Source: Pomphorhynchus laevis
Lineage: Eukaryota > Acanthocephala > Palaeacanthocephala > Echinorhynchida > Pomphorhynchidae
Direction: 5' to 3'
Length of the DNA: 64,000 nt
Assembly: GCA_012934845.2 (NCBI GenBank)
Contig: WNNJ02001915.1
Location: 1 to 64,000 of the forward strand
The notes under the pieces are model-generated. The model did no database searches. It saw only the letters and a list, made by a program, of their open reading frames with translations, and was not told the origin of the DNA. The stretch's first letter is position 1, and each line of letters opens with the position of its first letter. The position numbers were made by a program, and so were the translations under genes. This document shows, one piece after another, positions 34,765 through 46,391 of the stretch.

Positions 34765-35065
34765 AGATAATAAAATTAAAACTACTATCTATTTATATCG
34801 TAAGGATTACATATTTAAATTTACAAGAAACATATTTTTGCATGAACATTCATGAATACCATATAATATAAAATATAATACATTAAATAATGAAATCTTA
34901 AGAATTGCAACAATATGTAATGATATTGGCTTTCTTCAAAATCATTTAAATAATTCAATAGATGCCTATTTTAAATCAGGTTACTATAAAAATACATTCA
35001 AACAGAAAATAGTAAAATATATAAATCAACACAATAATATTAAAAATAAATTTAAAATCTAAAAG
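34765..35065 (+). mobile_element. Naiad (Penelope-like) C-terminal fragment
   Basis: Closely similar to the end of the Naiad reverse transcriptase at 43290-43590 and 48470-48750 (acaagaaacatatttttgca, aatgatattggctttcttc, aaaatcatttaaataattca). Degraded copy in homeobox intron 1. Confidence 0.8.
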
Positions 35066-35204
35066 GAAAATTATAAATTATAGCTCATTAAATTAAAATA
35101 TAGTTTGATTTAATAATAAATTTTAGTTGAATTATATTTTTAATTTGTAACTATATTTGTGCTTATAATTTTTTTGAAATTCATTTACGTGAATGAAGTT
35201 ATGT

Positions 35205-35745
35205 GAATGTTTAAATGTTCGTGTATATATATTCTGTATTTTAGCTAAATATGTTTTATCATCGTTATGACATATGTTTGTATCCCTTTATTTATAAATA
35301 TACGATGACACATTTACGGAGTAAGTGATTTGTGCAAATATTAACCTCGATTATCCTTAAGCTTTATAAAATATGAATTTGTTCATAATTGTGTAAAAAA
35401 TAAATCTAAATTATATAAAGATATAATATATATATTTTAATTATATCGAAAGCTATAGAGTACCTACTTTAAAATACGGTAAAATAATAATTCTTAAAAA
35501 ATTCAATCAATGATGTATTTTACCTGTTCAAATAATGAACTTTTCAATTTCAAATTATTTAATTTAAGGTATAAAATTTCAAATAGTTTAATTCAATCAA
35601 TGATGTCGTTTTTTGTGGATTCTTTATGAAAAGACAAAAAGCTATTTAATTAGCTACTGAGTTAATGTAATAAATTTCGCTGAAAAAATTAGTGTAAATT
35701 AATGTAAAACATTAATTTCTTTAGTTTCGTTATCTTCACTTGCCA
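35205..35745 (+). repeat. Arm 1 of a 540-bp inverted repeat (Naiad-derived)
   Basis: Reverse complement of 39845-40385 with few differences. It includes a piece like the Naiad sequence at 48240 (gctttataaaatatgaatttg, then gttcataattgtgt). It lies 100 bp inside intron 1, beside coding exon 1. Confidence 0.85.
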
Positions 35746-35847
35746 TCATTACAAACGTTTTTATATTTCGCTAAAATTATTTTATATTTTAGATATTATT
35801 ATGTAAAAAATTAGTGAATAATTTTAAAATACACTTCAAATTGTTAC

Positions 35848-35998
35848 CTGCAGACACATTGATTTCCTGCTGTTCATTCTGATGCTTATCTTGATGAAAC
35901 GAATCTGCCGCAGGCCCGCTATCCTCATTATCTGGCGGTGGTTCTTTTGCAGGGTCCTCGAGTATTCTATCGATGGAGAAAGCGCTGTGATTTTGCAT
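35848..35998 (-). CDS. Paired-class homeobox gene, coding exon 1
   Basis: ATG at 35998 (minus strand), 50 codons plus one base, then a donor CAG|GTAACA at 35847. It splices in phase 1 to 32110, giving a 298-residue protein with exons 2 and 3. Residues 7-13, FSIDRIL, fit the eh1 pattern FxIxxIL that recruits Groucho/TLE co-repressors, so a repressor role is likely. Goosecoid, Hesx and Uncx proteins carry a similar N-terminal motif. The rest is acidic and Pro/Gln-rich linker. No TATA box or other promoter element is clear upstream. Confidence 0.82.
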
Positions 35999-35999
35999 T

Positions 36000-37670
36000 G
36001 TGTTTACTCTCTTACGTTATTATTACTCTTCTTATGGGCAAAACAGTCGCTCTCTGTGTCTTACAAAACTCTAGTATATTATATTAAATTTACAAAATTC
36101 AAAAATGCTAATAATAGCGATAGACAGGTAGTTGAAAATTTTTAGAGCCTAGAGAAAACTAGGTAACTAAATAATAAAAAGTGATTGTGAAATATGTGTG
36201 ATGTGGTCAAGCATGTAGTTAACATAATAAAAATGTTATTTCTATTATCGGACAATACCCAGTGTAAAAATAGAGAATAACAAACAATAGTGTAAGGTTT
36301 ATATCTTCGTTACAACAATAGCCGTGGCTGCTAATGAAACAACCGAAAATACATTTTTACAAAAAAAAACGTTTTTTCTCGAATTCACTATTTTTATATC
36401 ATTAGTTTAATTGGATGTGAAAGAATTAATGTTTTTTAAATTAATAATTTGGCTCAATTTGCTAATTACGTTGATTGGTTCATATTATGAAGCTCGATTG
36501 CAACCAGATTAGTTACCGGTCATTTTAGAATCACAAAATCAAATCGGAATTTCATTTACATGAAAAGAGTCAAATCGCCTATTTATAGAGTGATTTGCGC
36601 ATCATAAAACTCATCATTTAAAGGAATTTGCTGTTCATGCAGCACACACTTGAAATGTCAGTACCGACACGTTGCAGTTTAATTTAAGTTTATTTAATTT
36701 TTACTTATGATTTAACAAAAAAAAAAGCCGTAGAGAAGGGCATTTAGCCCTTCTCTACGGAAGCAATCCAATTACTTAACCTAGCTGAATCCTATAATCT
36801 CAGAATTTGTAAATTGCAAGTAAGAAATAGTTTTTATCGAAAATATGGCTGCAGTGCAAAGTCAAATTAAGAACCCAGTATGCTCGAGCTAACGCTGCCG
36901 ATTGAAAATGCCCTTATCATCTCTTCTAAACTGATTACATTGTATAAATTGAATTATTAAATAATTAAGCAATAATGTTGAGTGTGTGTAAAGTTTCAGT
37001 CGCTTAGACACTGCTTAAAAGCAAATTGAAAAATGATCATCGACATTATTGCTCTCTCTCTTAAAGTATAGAAAGAAACTATATCGTTCTCTATAAAGTA
37101 AAATTTAACAATAGATTTAGCATTAGGCAAATGAAAACAAATTAAATTATATGTGTTGCAAAGTTTATGGATAATAAAAAACAGAAAAAAGATGCATCAT
37201 TGTAATTAGTGCATTACAATGACTAACTAACAGTAAATAAGAAGTAAAAATATAATTATCTGTTATAATAAATAATTGGCGGAGAATTACAAATCTAATC
37301 GGTCACAGCCAAATTGGGTTAATTGCCTTTTTCAAAGCAATTAATAAACCGTGTATTTTATACAATGCACAAACAGGATGACGAATTAAACTTGAATCGG
37401 AACTCTCTTACATAGTTGATGACGAAATTAGAGCAAAAATCAATAGAAATAATAGATTTGGTTTTACAGAATACATAAATTTAATTATGCTTTTCAAATT
37501 CGAAAGCAATAGCTACCGTAAGTCACAAACTGTCAGTCATCACAAACTACACCAGTAACATTTTACACTTCAGAAAATTGAATTATTTAAGACGGCAACA
37601 ATATTTTACTAAACAAAAACATAAATTATTAAAAGCTAAATTTTTTCAACATTCATATTCCGATGATCAG
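36000..37670. other. Upstream region of the homeobox gene
   Basis: Should contain the 5' untranslated region and promoter, but no motif stands out. A 14-bp perfect palindrome lies at 36728-36760. Confidence 0.45.
36728..36760. repeat. Perfect inverted repeat (14-bp arms, 5-bp loop)
   Basis: CCGTAGAGAAGGGC at 36728-36741 and its reverse complement at 36747-36760. GC-rich compared with its surroundings. Confidence 0.85.
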
Positions 37671-37671
37671 A

Positions 37672-37855
37672 TCAGCTAACTGAGTTTACGTATTATATAT
37701 TTTTTATAACTTGACATAAATAAAAAATAAAAAAATAAATTTAAAATAAAAGTCAATTTTTATGAATTGGTCTCAGAATAAGGATTATAGGTCATTAGGA
37801 GGAACTGCAATGTTATAAAGTTTCGTCCCCTATTCCGAAATAGGGCCAAAAAATT
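37672..37855 (-). repeat. S3 repeat copy, shortened
   Basis: cagatcagctaactgagtt, then aaggattataggtcattag, then ccctattccgaaatagggcc. The cut-site segment is lost. Confidence 0.7.
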
Positions 37856-37994
37856 TAAAATAAAAAAATGTATAATAAAAAATCAATACGATGTATTTAC
37901 AAAGGATTTTATACAATTTATATTTATACAACAACAATTTATTGATAAGAAAAAACAAATAAAATACAAGATTTTTCATGTCAACCACTGGTCC

Positions 37995-38425
37995 TCATGT
38001 CGGGTCGTGAAGGCAGTGCACGAAACAAACTACTCCACACATCGCGATTCTGGGCGACAGATCAGAGTTCTCTTTTAGATATCTCAAGGCGGTCTTCGGC
38101 CAGTTTCGAGATTTGATATCTCCACCTGTATCGAGGTCTCTTTCCAGAGAGTCCGGCTGGAAAACCCTCCTAGGAAAGCCATCCCTAGACATCCTCAGAC
38201 CGTGTCCTAGCAACCTCATCTGACTTGTTTCGATGTGGAGAAGCAGCGACTTCACTCCGAGCCATCCCAGATTACCGAATTCCTAACCTTATTTGTAAAG
38301 CTAAGAGCTGCCACACCGCGAAGGAAACACATTTCTGTCGCCTGTATCCGAGATATTATCCTTTCGGTCATAACCCAAAGTTCATGACCATAGGACTTGA
38401 ACATTCATTTCAAGTGGCAGCATGT
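37995..38425 (-). mobile_element. LINE fragment, C-terminal region
   Basis: Minus strand: HELWVMTERIISRIQATEM, FLRGV, KVRNSVIWDG, then LLLHIETSQMRLLGHGLRMSRD and PRRVFQ. This is the conserved C-terminal block (ER, RIQATEM, HIERSQLRWFGH) found after the reverse transcriptase in RTE- and CR1-like LINEs. The frame shifts near 38255. Dead fragment. Confidence 0.75.
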
Positions 38426-38534
38426 AAAACACTGATCCGGCTTGCGGATCACAATCATAATGTAGGTTTCTAATAGATCGTTATAATACGATACCCTAGC
38501 AAAAGTAATATACAAAAATGTATATCTACACCTT

Positions 38535-38710
38535 TGGAGCATCCATCCTAGTCGATGTAACGTTAATCGCGAAACAGACGTCCTGAGTTCAAATCCAATT
38601 AGCACCAGTTAACGAGTAAGCAGGTAATAAGTGTCGAAACGTGAAATGTAGGTCTTTGTCAGCACATAATGAGACCCATCCAGGCTGATTAGTAGCATCT
38701 TGCTCTATCA
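38535..38710 (+). mobile_element. Probable tRNA-derived SINE
   Basis: TAGTCGATGTAACG (from 38549) resembles an A box and GAGTTCAAATCC (38585-38596) a good B box, 36 bp apart as in tRNA genes. agcacca follows the B box like a tRNA 3' end. An unrelated tail continues to about 38710. Confidence 0.5.
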
Positions 38711-39800
38711 AGAATAGGAACAATACCTGTGAGATCAATGTCGTGCCACAACCAGAAGTAAACGGAAATATTTTTAACTTTTTCTACAGATATTTTAAAG
38801 AATGCCTATTTTTATAAGAGGACTTAAGAGATGTTTTTACAAATTTAAAGAATTTAAAGGAAATAATATTTTGCTCGTATGATGCGAATACCGAGTTTTG
38901 AAATTTTTTTATTTTTTAACATTTAAACCTAGTAAATTATTGTTGGGTATTTAAAAAACAAGTTGGAAATTTAAATACATATACTTCACTAGCAGTTATC
39001 TCCTTACTTCTAACCAAAAACTTCAAGGAAGAGACGTCATTCTATTGACTATTCAATAAAACACCGTTTTGTTCGTCTATAGACAAATTCCCATCCACAC
39101 ATTACTACATACATAGTAATGCATACATAATATGTATGCATTACATTAGATACATACACTATATGCTTTAAATGTTTAATAATAAATGAATATTATAAAT
39201 AATTTTTATGATATTAAATAATAATTTTTTAATTAGTAAATTTAAAAAATTACATTTTTAAATCTACAATCAAGCATTTATTAGTTACTTGAAGTAATTA
39301 AAATGTATTATTAACTTATTTGTGATGTTTTTAAAAATCTTCGTTTATTATTATTATTTTTTAATTTTTTTTGTCAATTTGATATAATTTTAAATTTTAA
39401 ATTATCAAATTATTATCTCATTAGAGCTTACGAAAGTAGATATAATTTTTGGTTGTCACTCTCTTGATATAATAAATATGTATAAATAAATAATATTTTT
39501 TATTTTTTTACATTTTTAAATCTACAATCAATCATTTTTTACGGGTAATCAAGGTTAATATTTGCACAAATCACTTTCTCTGTAAATGATTGCATCTTAT
39601 ATTTATAAATAAGGATACAAGCATATAACATAACGATAAAAAAACTTCGATAAAAAAACTTTTATTGAAAAATAATAAAGAATTTTATCAATAAAAAATG
39701 TAAATCAATATTTGTATTGTAAATTATTTACATGTCAGTGGGATCTTATAAATGGGCTGCGAAACCTGAGTATGTAAATTTATCCCTAACCATTATTAGG
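38711..39800. other. AT-rich stretch with a partial Naiad-related piece
   Basis: 39541-39650 (aggttaatatttgcacaaatc, then ataaggatacaagcatat) repeats part of arm 2 at 40237-40320 in the same orientation. No genes. Confidence 0.5.
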
Positions 39801-39844
39801 CATATGTGGCTGTGCAACGTTTGCACAGCCAAATATAAGTGAAA

Positions 39845-40385
39845 GTAAATGGAGATAACGAAACGTTGTAAATTAATGTTTTACATTAATTTACATTAAT
39901 TTTTTCAGCGAAATTTATTACATTAACTCAGTAGCTAATTAAATAGCTTTTTGTCTTTTTATAAAGAATCCACAAAATAAGACATCATTGATTGAATTAA
40001 ACTATTTGAAATTTTATACCTTAAATTAAATAATTTGAAATTGAAAAGTTCATTATTTGAACAGGTAAAATACATCATTGATTGAATTTTTTAAGAATTA
40101 TTATTTTACCGTATTTTAAAGTAGGTACTCTATAGCTTTCGATATAATTAAAACATATATATTATATCTTTATATAATTTAGATTTATTTTTTATACAAT
40201 TATGAACAAATTCATATTTTATAAAGCTTAAGGATAATCGAGGTTAATATTTGCACAAATCACTTACTCCGTAAATGTGTCATCTTATAATTATAAATAA
40301 GGATACAAACATATGTCATAACGATGACAAAACATATTTAGCTAAAATACAGAATATATATACACGGACATTTAAATGTTCGTGT
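39845..40385 (-). repeat. Arm 2 of the 540-bp inverted repeat
   Basis: Inverted counterpart of 35205-35745, 4.1 kb away. The two arms enclose coding exon 1 of the homeobox gene. Confidence 0.85.
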
Positions 40386-43280
40386 ATACACAGACATTTA
40401 TTAATTTATATTTAATATATTTTATATATTTAATATAAAATAATATTTATATAAATTTTAAATATTTATAATATTTAATATATTATATATTTGATATATT
40501 TTATATATATTTGACCCATTTTTATAATTAAAATTGTGTGTATTAACTGTAATTAGCTGTGATTAAATTATTTATTATTTAATTTTATTTTTAAAATAAA
40601 ATTATTAATTATTTATTTTAATTAATAATAATTTATTTTATTTCTTAAATAAATCATTTAAGAAACTATATGATTAAATAAATTTTTACATTTTTTGAAA
40701 AATGATAGTTATCTTAATAATGATATTATGGTTAATTATAATAATTAATGTTAATTAATTATAATGTTAATTATTATCATTATTATGATAATAATGAGAT
40801 ATAATGATATTATGATATCAAGCAAGATTTTCTATGAATTAATTATACGCAATACCTGATAATACAACAGTTTATATGAAGATCTTTTATGTTTATTCTA
40901 AAGCAGAGTATATACACTAATATATCAGATTATTTTAAATATTACAATAAATGTTTATAAATATAGAAATATAATGCTGTTTCAAAATTAAGATTGTATA
41001 AATTTCAATCCGAATTTTTGATAATTCCTTTTTTCTGGTTAACCAAATTGGTGTTTTATCAATTTATAATCGTTATTTATGAATTAAGATAACCGGGTTT
41101 AAATATGACAGAGTATATCATGACTATGCTCATATTACAGAGTATAGATATTACAGAGTTTATATATTTAAATAGTTGAATTTTAGCAGAACTACACCAT
41201 GTAGTTTTCTAAAGATAATATCAGTGGCTATCAATATATTAAATATATTTTTTTAAACATTTACTCTTTCAATGACAAACTCCAAATATATGAGTTCTAA
41301 TTAAATTTGATTTCTGCTGTATGAAAGAGTATTTCTTCTATATTATGATAAAATTTATTAATAGCCGATGAAAATCAACAAGATATAAAATCATATAAAG
41401 ATATTGTATCTTTCCATTATCATTTGTAAATAATGAAAGTTTTAAAAATTAAAAAAATCAATTTTTATTGCAAAAAGATTAACACAAAGAAATAACTTTG
41501 AAATATCTGAGCTATCAAAAATATTAAAAATATTTTTGTAATTCTTGTGCTAGAACTATAAGCAAATAATCTATATTTAGACATAAATTAACTTAAAGAT
41601 AATCAGATAATAATCAGATAATATTCATATCACGTTATACTTTTATTTCAGTTCAAATTATTTTTAAGTGATATTTGAATTAATTATATTTGGGAATTAA
41701 ATTATTTTTATTATATGTAATGTGTCCCACAAGATTTCCTCCTGATGACTATTAATCCTTATTCGAATACATCGTATATTATTTATTAGTCAATTCATTA
41801 AAATTGATTTTTAGTTTAAATTTTATTTTTCTTTTAAATTTAAATTATACAATTTTATAGTTATATAAATATAAATTATATAAAATCTCATATAATTATT
41901 TATTATTTTTTATTTATCTGTATTTTTAATTTATATATAGTATGAAATACGTAGACTAAGTTATCTGATCTGATATATTTCATGGATTTATACAGTTTAG
42001 ATTAAAAAGTCTAAACTATATATTATATTTATATAGTTTATCTTAAGCAGTTATAACTTTATTATATATAGCATCAGTTAGCTAATTTATAAAAAGAAAT
42101 AAACTGTTATATCAATAAACTGTATGTAAAGCAAATAAACTGTATGTAAAGCAAATGATTATATAATCATGTGATATTTTAAAATGCCTATACGGTTTTA
42201 TAGCTACACCCATTCTCCAATTTTGTGTTCATATAGAATGAAAAAAATATTAAGAACTTGTTTGGATAAAATAATTAAAGTAATATTAAAGATAAATGAT
42301 ATTTACATATACTTTAAAGAAAAATGATAGTGATATATTCTTTAAATATATTTCGCTGGCTTCCGCTAACATCATCTTGTGATAAAAAAAATTATATATC
42401 GCTTGATAAAAATCACGCGAGCACGAACTTGTGATCTTCTGTGAGTGCAAGTGTGAGTGTAAGTCCCGATTAGGCGTCACTCAATAAGACTGTAGACGAA
42501 TTAGGGGCGTAAGATTAATCTTCTTAGAATCATGCATTGATCCGGGTTATTTCAACTTGGACAAATACAAGTAATTAACATTTTCTAATTATTTAATTAA
42601 AAAATAATTCTTTACAACGGAGATAATTATCGACTTAATATACTCTGTACTTGCGGGATTAACTTTATTAGCTACCAAAGTCGTTTATTTACATCAATGT
42701 GTATCCTTACCACCAATAATTGGAAACTTTATTTGAAAAGCTTTATTCGCTTTTATATTTCCCCATATGCAAACAAATATTTGCATCTCTAATAATTCCC
42801 TTAATAATTTCACGTGTGTAATCTACACATCTTTGTTGTAATCTAAACGTTTAATTTCGATTTGCTTAATATGCATTTATTGATTTCGTCAACATAATTT
42901 GTTCTAGGTCGATATCTAAATTAATAAATTTTACAATATAGCAACGTAAATATTTGCATTTGCGATAAGTGTGTGGCAATGAATTAATACCCCGAAATTA
43001 ATATCTTAGAAATAATACAACATTAGTTGTTTCACACAAAATTTACTCGTGGCTTTCAACCATAACTTCGTTGGACACTCGAGAAAGAAACGCAATTTGA
43101 AATTACAAATTGCAAAGTAGTCGTCAACATGAGTAATCAAGTGTTTAATGGATAATTTCATTATCATATGACAATTTTGTTATATACAAGAATAATATGG
43201 ACATATACTTATCAAAATTAATACACAAAATCGATATGTTGAAACATTTGTATACATCAAATCTACTTCAGTTATAAATT
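40386..43280. other. AT-rich intergenic stretch
   Basis: Contains a 5'-truncated S3 copy at 41736-41985. No gene supported. Confidence 0.5.
41736..41985 (+). repeat. S3 repeat copy, 5'-truncated
   Basis: ctcctgatgactattaatcc, attagtcaattcattaaaat, AT-rich tail, then acgtagactaagttatctg. Confidence 0.7.
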
Positions 43281-43284
43281 TTAA

Positions 43285-43985
43285 ACATTCAAGATTTTTA
43301 TTAAAACTACTATTAATTTATATCGTAAAGATGACATATTTAAATTTACAAGAAACATATTTTTGCATGAGCATTCATGCATACCATATAATATAAAATA
43401 TAATACATTAAATAATGAAATTTTAAGAATTGCAACAATATGTAATGATATTGGCTTTCTTCAAAATCATTTAAATAATTTAATAGATACATATTTTAAA
43501 CTAGGTTACTATAAAAATAACATCAAGCAGAAAATAGTAAAATATATAAATCAACACAATAATATAAAGAATAAATTTAAACTCTTAAGTGGCAAATTTT
43601 TATGGATGGATAATAAATAATATACTTTGTATTAGAATAAGATACTAGATAGTATTTCAGAGGAAATACATCATTAGCATGTATTTGGCCCCGCTGCTAT
43701 GTTGGGTAGAGGAGTTAGGGGCCGAAACCTGATAGCATAGCAGTTCCTCCTGATGACCTCTAATTCTTATTCTGATACAACGTCTGTTATTTATTAGTCA
43801 ATTCATAAAAATGACGTTTATTTTAAATTTCATTTTTTATTTTAACTTGATTTAAATTATAGAAAATCTAAAAACAATTATTAATTTTATTATTTAATTA
43901 TTAAATTTTGATTTAGCATTATTATGTTTTGTTTATTTTATAATTATATTAAATACGTAGACTCAGTTAGCTGATTTAATTTGTT
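43285..43985 (+). mobile_element. Naiad 3' part, upstream pseudo-LTR copy
   Basis: 43285-43780 is nearly identical to 48455-48945: the last 110 or so codons of the reverse transcriptase, the 3' untranslated region and the S3 block. It sits directly 5' of the fuller copy, the head-to-tail partial-copy arrangement (pseudo-LTR) known for Penelope-like elements. Confidence 0.85.
43694..43766 (+). ncRNA. Hammerhead-like core, permuted, in S3 (Naiad 3' end)
   Basis: In order: CTGCTATGTT GGGTA (43694-43708), GAGGAG (43709-43714), TTAGGGGCC (43715-43723), GAAA (43724-43727), CCTGATAGCATAGCAG (43728-43743), TTCCTC (43744-43749), CTGATGA (43750-43756), CCTCTAATTC (43757-43766). GAGGAG pairs with TTCCTC (stem I). 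ACC with GGT, plus the outer CATAGCAG with CTGCTATG, gives stem III ending in GTA (GTC in most S3 copies). CCTCTAA pairs with TTAGGGG as stem II, but two C residues separate it from GAAA, which is a weak point. The cyclic order is again reversed. Confidence 0.38.
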
Positions 43986-44415
43986 CTACTGACATGTTAT
44001 TATTGACCTGTGGACTTTGTTTTCCCGGTAATATGACCTCTGTCAGAAATACTGAAACTATGTATTATTGGTTACGACTTTACTATTATTTTTTCTTATT
44101 TTCAAACAAGTTTGATGAATTATTAATTCTTAAAAAAGGGAGAAGTTTGCATCCCAAGGTGTTTACACTTTAAAATGTAAACTGCTTCACGTGATCACGT
44201 TTAAGAGACCAGGTAATGGCCAATAGCTAGGTCGCGTAGCGCGTGGAGTGAAGGTGGTAGATCTTTATAGATCTTGTTCCAGCCTGCAACCGCCTTAAGC
44301 AGGGCAGCCCCCTGTCAGATGCTGCTAGATGGCCCGTTGTAAGTTTAGTCTGAGTCAACTAAACTAGGTGGCGACACCGAAAAAGCAACGTTAAAAATTA
44401 TGACTTAAAAGTTAC
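43986..44415 (+). mobile_element. Naiad 5' untranslated region
   Basis: GC-richer than the flanks, with short hairpins (GTTTAGT with ACTAAAC near 44343; GGTG-GCGA-CACC near 44370). It lies between the S3 end of the upstream copy and the first Naiad open frame. Confidence 0.5.
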
Positions 44416-45270
44416 ATGTACTCAACCATATTGGAAAAATACGTAAGTACTAATGATTTCAATTTTAGATCTTTTAAATGTAACAGAAAAAATTGTATAG
44501 TTTGTGATGTTATAAATAATAATAATTGTATCGTAAGTAATACGACAAACAAATGTTTTTCATTAAATATTAATAATAATTGTAACTGCAATACCGCAGG
44601 TGTAGTGTATCTTATACAATGTACATGTGGATTGCAATATATAGGAAAAACATATCAAATGTTAAAAACTAGGTTTAGGCAACACATATATAATATACAG
44701 CATAATAGTCAAACTATATTTCATAAACATATGAGATTAATAAGACATGATATTAAAAACTGTAAATTATTTATTTTAGAACATATTATTGAAGAAAACA
44801 TTTCAATATTAAATCAAAAGCTATTAGAGAAAGAAGATTTTTGGATTAAAACGCTTAATTCCATGTACCCATTAGGATTGAATGACGTGGTACAAGGAAT
44901 TGGCAGAAGTAGTATAATACATAATAAACAACTATATTATAATAATCCGGTTAAACGCAAACCAAGAAGTCATGGTGATAAAAGGAATAGGAAAAATAGA
45001 GTTAAAAATATTAAAAAAGATATGTATATAAATGAACAATTAGAAATATTAAAACAACTTTTAAGTGATAATAAGCTAAAAGATCTTTATGTAAATATAA
45101 GAAGTTTTTCTAAAGATATCATATGTTCAATAAATCAAAAATTAATTAACGACTATGATAGGCTAAGTTGTATAATAGACAGTTATTGTAATACAAAATA
45201 CTATAATCGTACAATAAATGTTAATAATAACAATAGAAAATATACATTAACCATAAACTTCATTAACTAA
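44416..45270 (+). CDS. Naiad-type Penelope element: N-terminal GIY-YIG endonuclease
   Basis: 284 codons from ATG 44416. Residues 62-90 carry the GIY-YIG nuclease: GVVYLI, then YIGKT 11 residues later, then a conserved Arg in TRFRQH. Cys pairs before and inside it (C22, C27, C30, C56, C58, C69, C71) fit the zinc-binding insertion of Penelope endonucleases. In canonical Penelope elements this domain follows the reverse transcriptase. Here it precedes it, the diagnostic layout of the Naiad/Chlamys group. A Lys/Asn-rich linker follows. The protein nicks target DNA to prime reverse transcription. The frame then closes, and the downstream part of the protein is read at 45455. Confidence 0.85.
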   Translation: MYSTILEKYVSTNDFNFRSFKCNRKNCIVCDVINNNNCIVSNTTNKCFSLNINNNCNCNTAGVVYLIQCTCGLQYIGKTYQMLKTRFRQHIYNIQHNSQTIFHKHMRLIRHDIKNCKLFILEHIIEENISILNQKLLEKEDFWIKTLNSMYPLGLNDVVQGIGRSSIIHNKQLYYNNPVKRKPRSHGDKRNRKNRVKNIKKDMYINEQLEILKQLLSDNKLKDLYVNIRSFSKDIICSINQKLINDYDRLSCIIDSYCNTKYYNRTINVNNNNRKYTLTINFIN

Positions 45271-45454
45271 ATGTATAGATAACATAAATATAGCCGGACT
45301 TTTAAATAATTCTAAAAGTAAAGAAATAATAGGGTCAGATTTAAGTAAATATATTCCTAAAATAAGGTATAAACTCCTACCACCATTAGGACGAAAAATT
45401 TGTAATTATAATAAAGAATTAAAATCAATATGTAACGATAATATTAGAAACATA

Positions 45455-46390
45455 ATGGAAACAGAATGCAATTGTAAAAGTCTTAGTTTTGATAAAATAA
45501 ATGAACATATATGTACACATAATCCAGAATTAATTGAAAATTGTGAATTAAGAAATCTGCTATCAAAAGGGTATAAATATAGATTAAATAATAACAACGA
45601 CAAAAATAAAATTTACAATTCGTTATATAATAACTTAAATGATTACTTTAGTAAGCTGATTAATAGTGAAAGCTCGAATATATCTAAGATAAAAATTTGG
45701 AAAGATTATATATTTGATAAAATTAAAAATAAAATGAAAATAACAAACAATTATAAAAGGAAAGATAAAATTAATAAAGATATGTATAAAGAACTTACTA
45801 AATTAAAGGATAACTATATAATAACAACTATTGATAAAGCTAGTAATAACTTTGTCTTCATATACAAAAAGCTTTATTATGATATACTAGTGAAAGAGGT
45901 TAATTCTAATGATTTAAATGTAAATCCAACATATGAACGTAGTGAGTCAAGTTTAGTAACAATTATTACAAGTCACTGTTCTATAATAGATAAAAAGGGT
46001 ATAATGGTTGAATCAGATTACAAAACTATACCTATATTATATTGGAATCCAAAATTACATAAAAATCCAATAAAACCTAGATTCATATGTAGTGCGTTTA
46101 AATGTACATTAAAACCACTTTCTGTCTATATGAATAAAATACTTAAAGTAATTAAAGCACATTTTAAAAAATATTGCAAGGTAATCGAAATTAATACTGG
46201 TATAAAACACTATTTCAGTATTAATTCTACAAAAGAATTTTTAGAACAGACAAAAGGAATAAATTTTCAAAATATAAATACACACGATTTTAGTACGCTT
46301 TATACAAATCTAGATTTAGTAGATATTAAAGAAGCGTTAGTAAAATTAATTAATCAAAGACATCATTCACTTTACCCAAATCAAGAGTAA
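45455..46390 (+). CDS. Naiad reverse transcriptase, N-terminal part
   Basis: Begins with ECNCKSLSFDKI, the CxC motif that links nuclease and reverse transcriptase in Naiads. It continues through LYWNPKLHKNPIKPRFI and NTHDFSTLYTNLDL, the Penelope RT motif with the first catalytic Asp region. The reading is then cut by the RTE LINE inserted at 46392. Codon use is extremely A/T-rich, like the rest of the element. Confidence 0.82.
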   Translation: METECNCKSLSFDKINEHICTHNPELIENCELRNLLSKGYKYRLNNNNDKNKIYNSLYNNLNDYFSKLINSESSNISKIKIWKDYIFDKIKNKMKITNNYKRKDKINKDMYKELTKLKDNYIITTIDKASNNFVFIYKKLYYDILVKEVNSNDLNVNPTYERSESSLVTIITSHCSIIDKKGIMVESDYKTIPILYWNPKLHKNPIKPRFICSAFKCTLKPLSVYMNKILKVIKAHFKKYCKVIEINTGIKHYFSINSTKEFLEQTKGINFQNINTHDFSTLYTNLDLVDIKEALVKLINQRHHSLYPNQE

Positions 46391-46391
46391 A

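Noticed and set aside
43625-43985. S3 as a classical MITE with terminal inverted repeats
   Set aside because: Its two ends (attagcatgtatttgg and gactcagttagctgat) are not inverted copies, and its 5' part continues into the Naiad 3' untranslated sequence.
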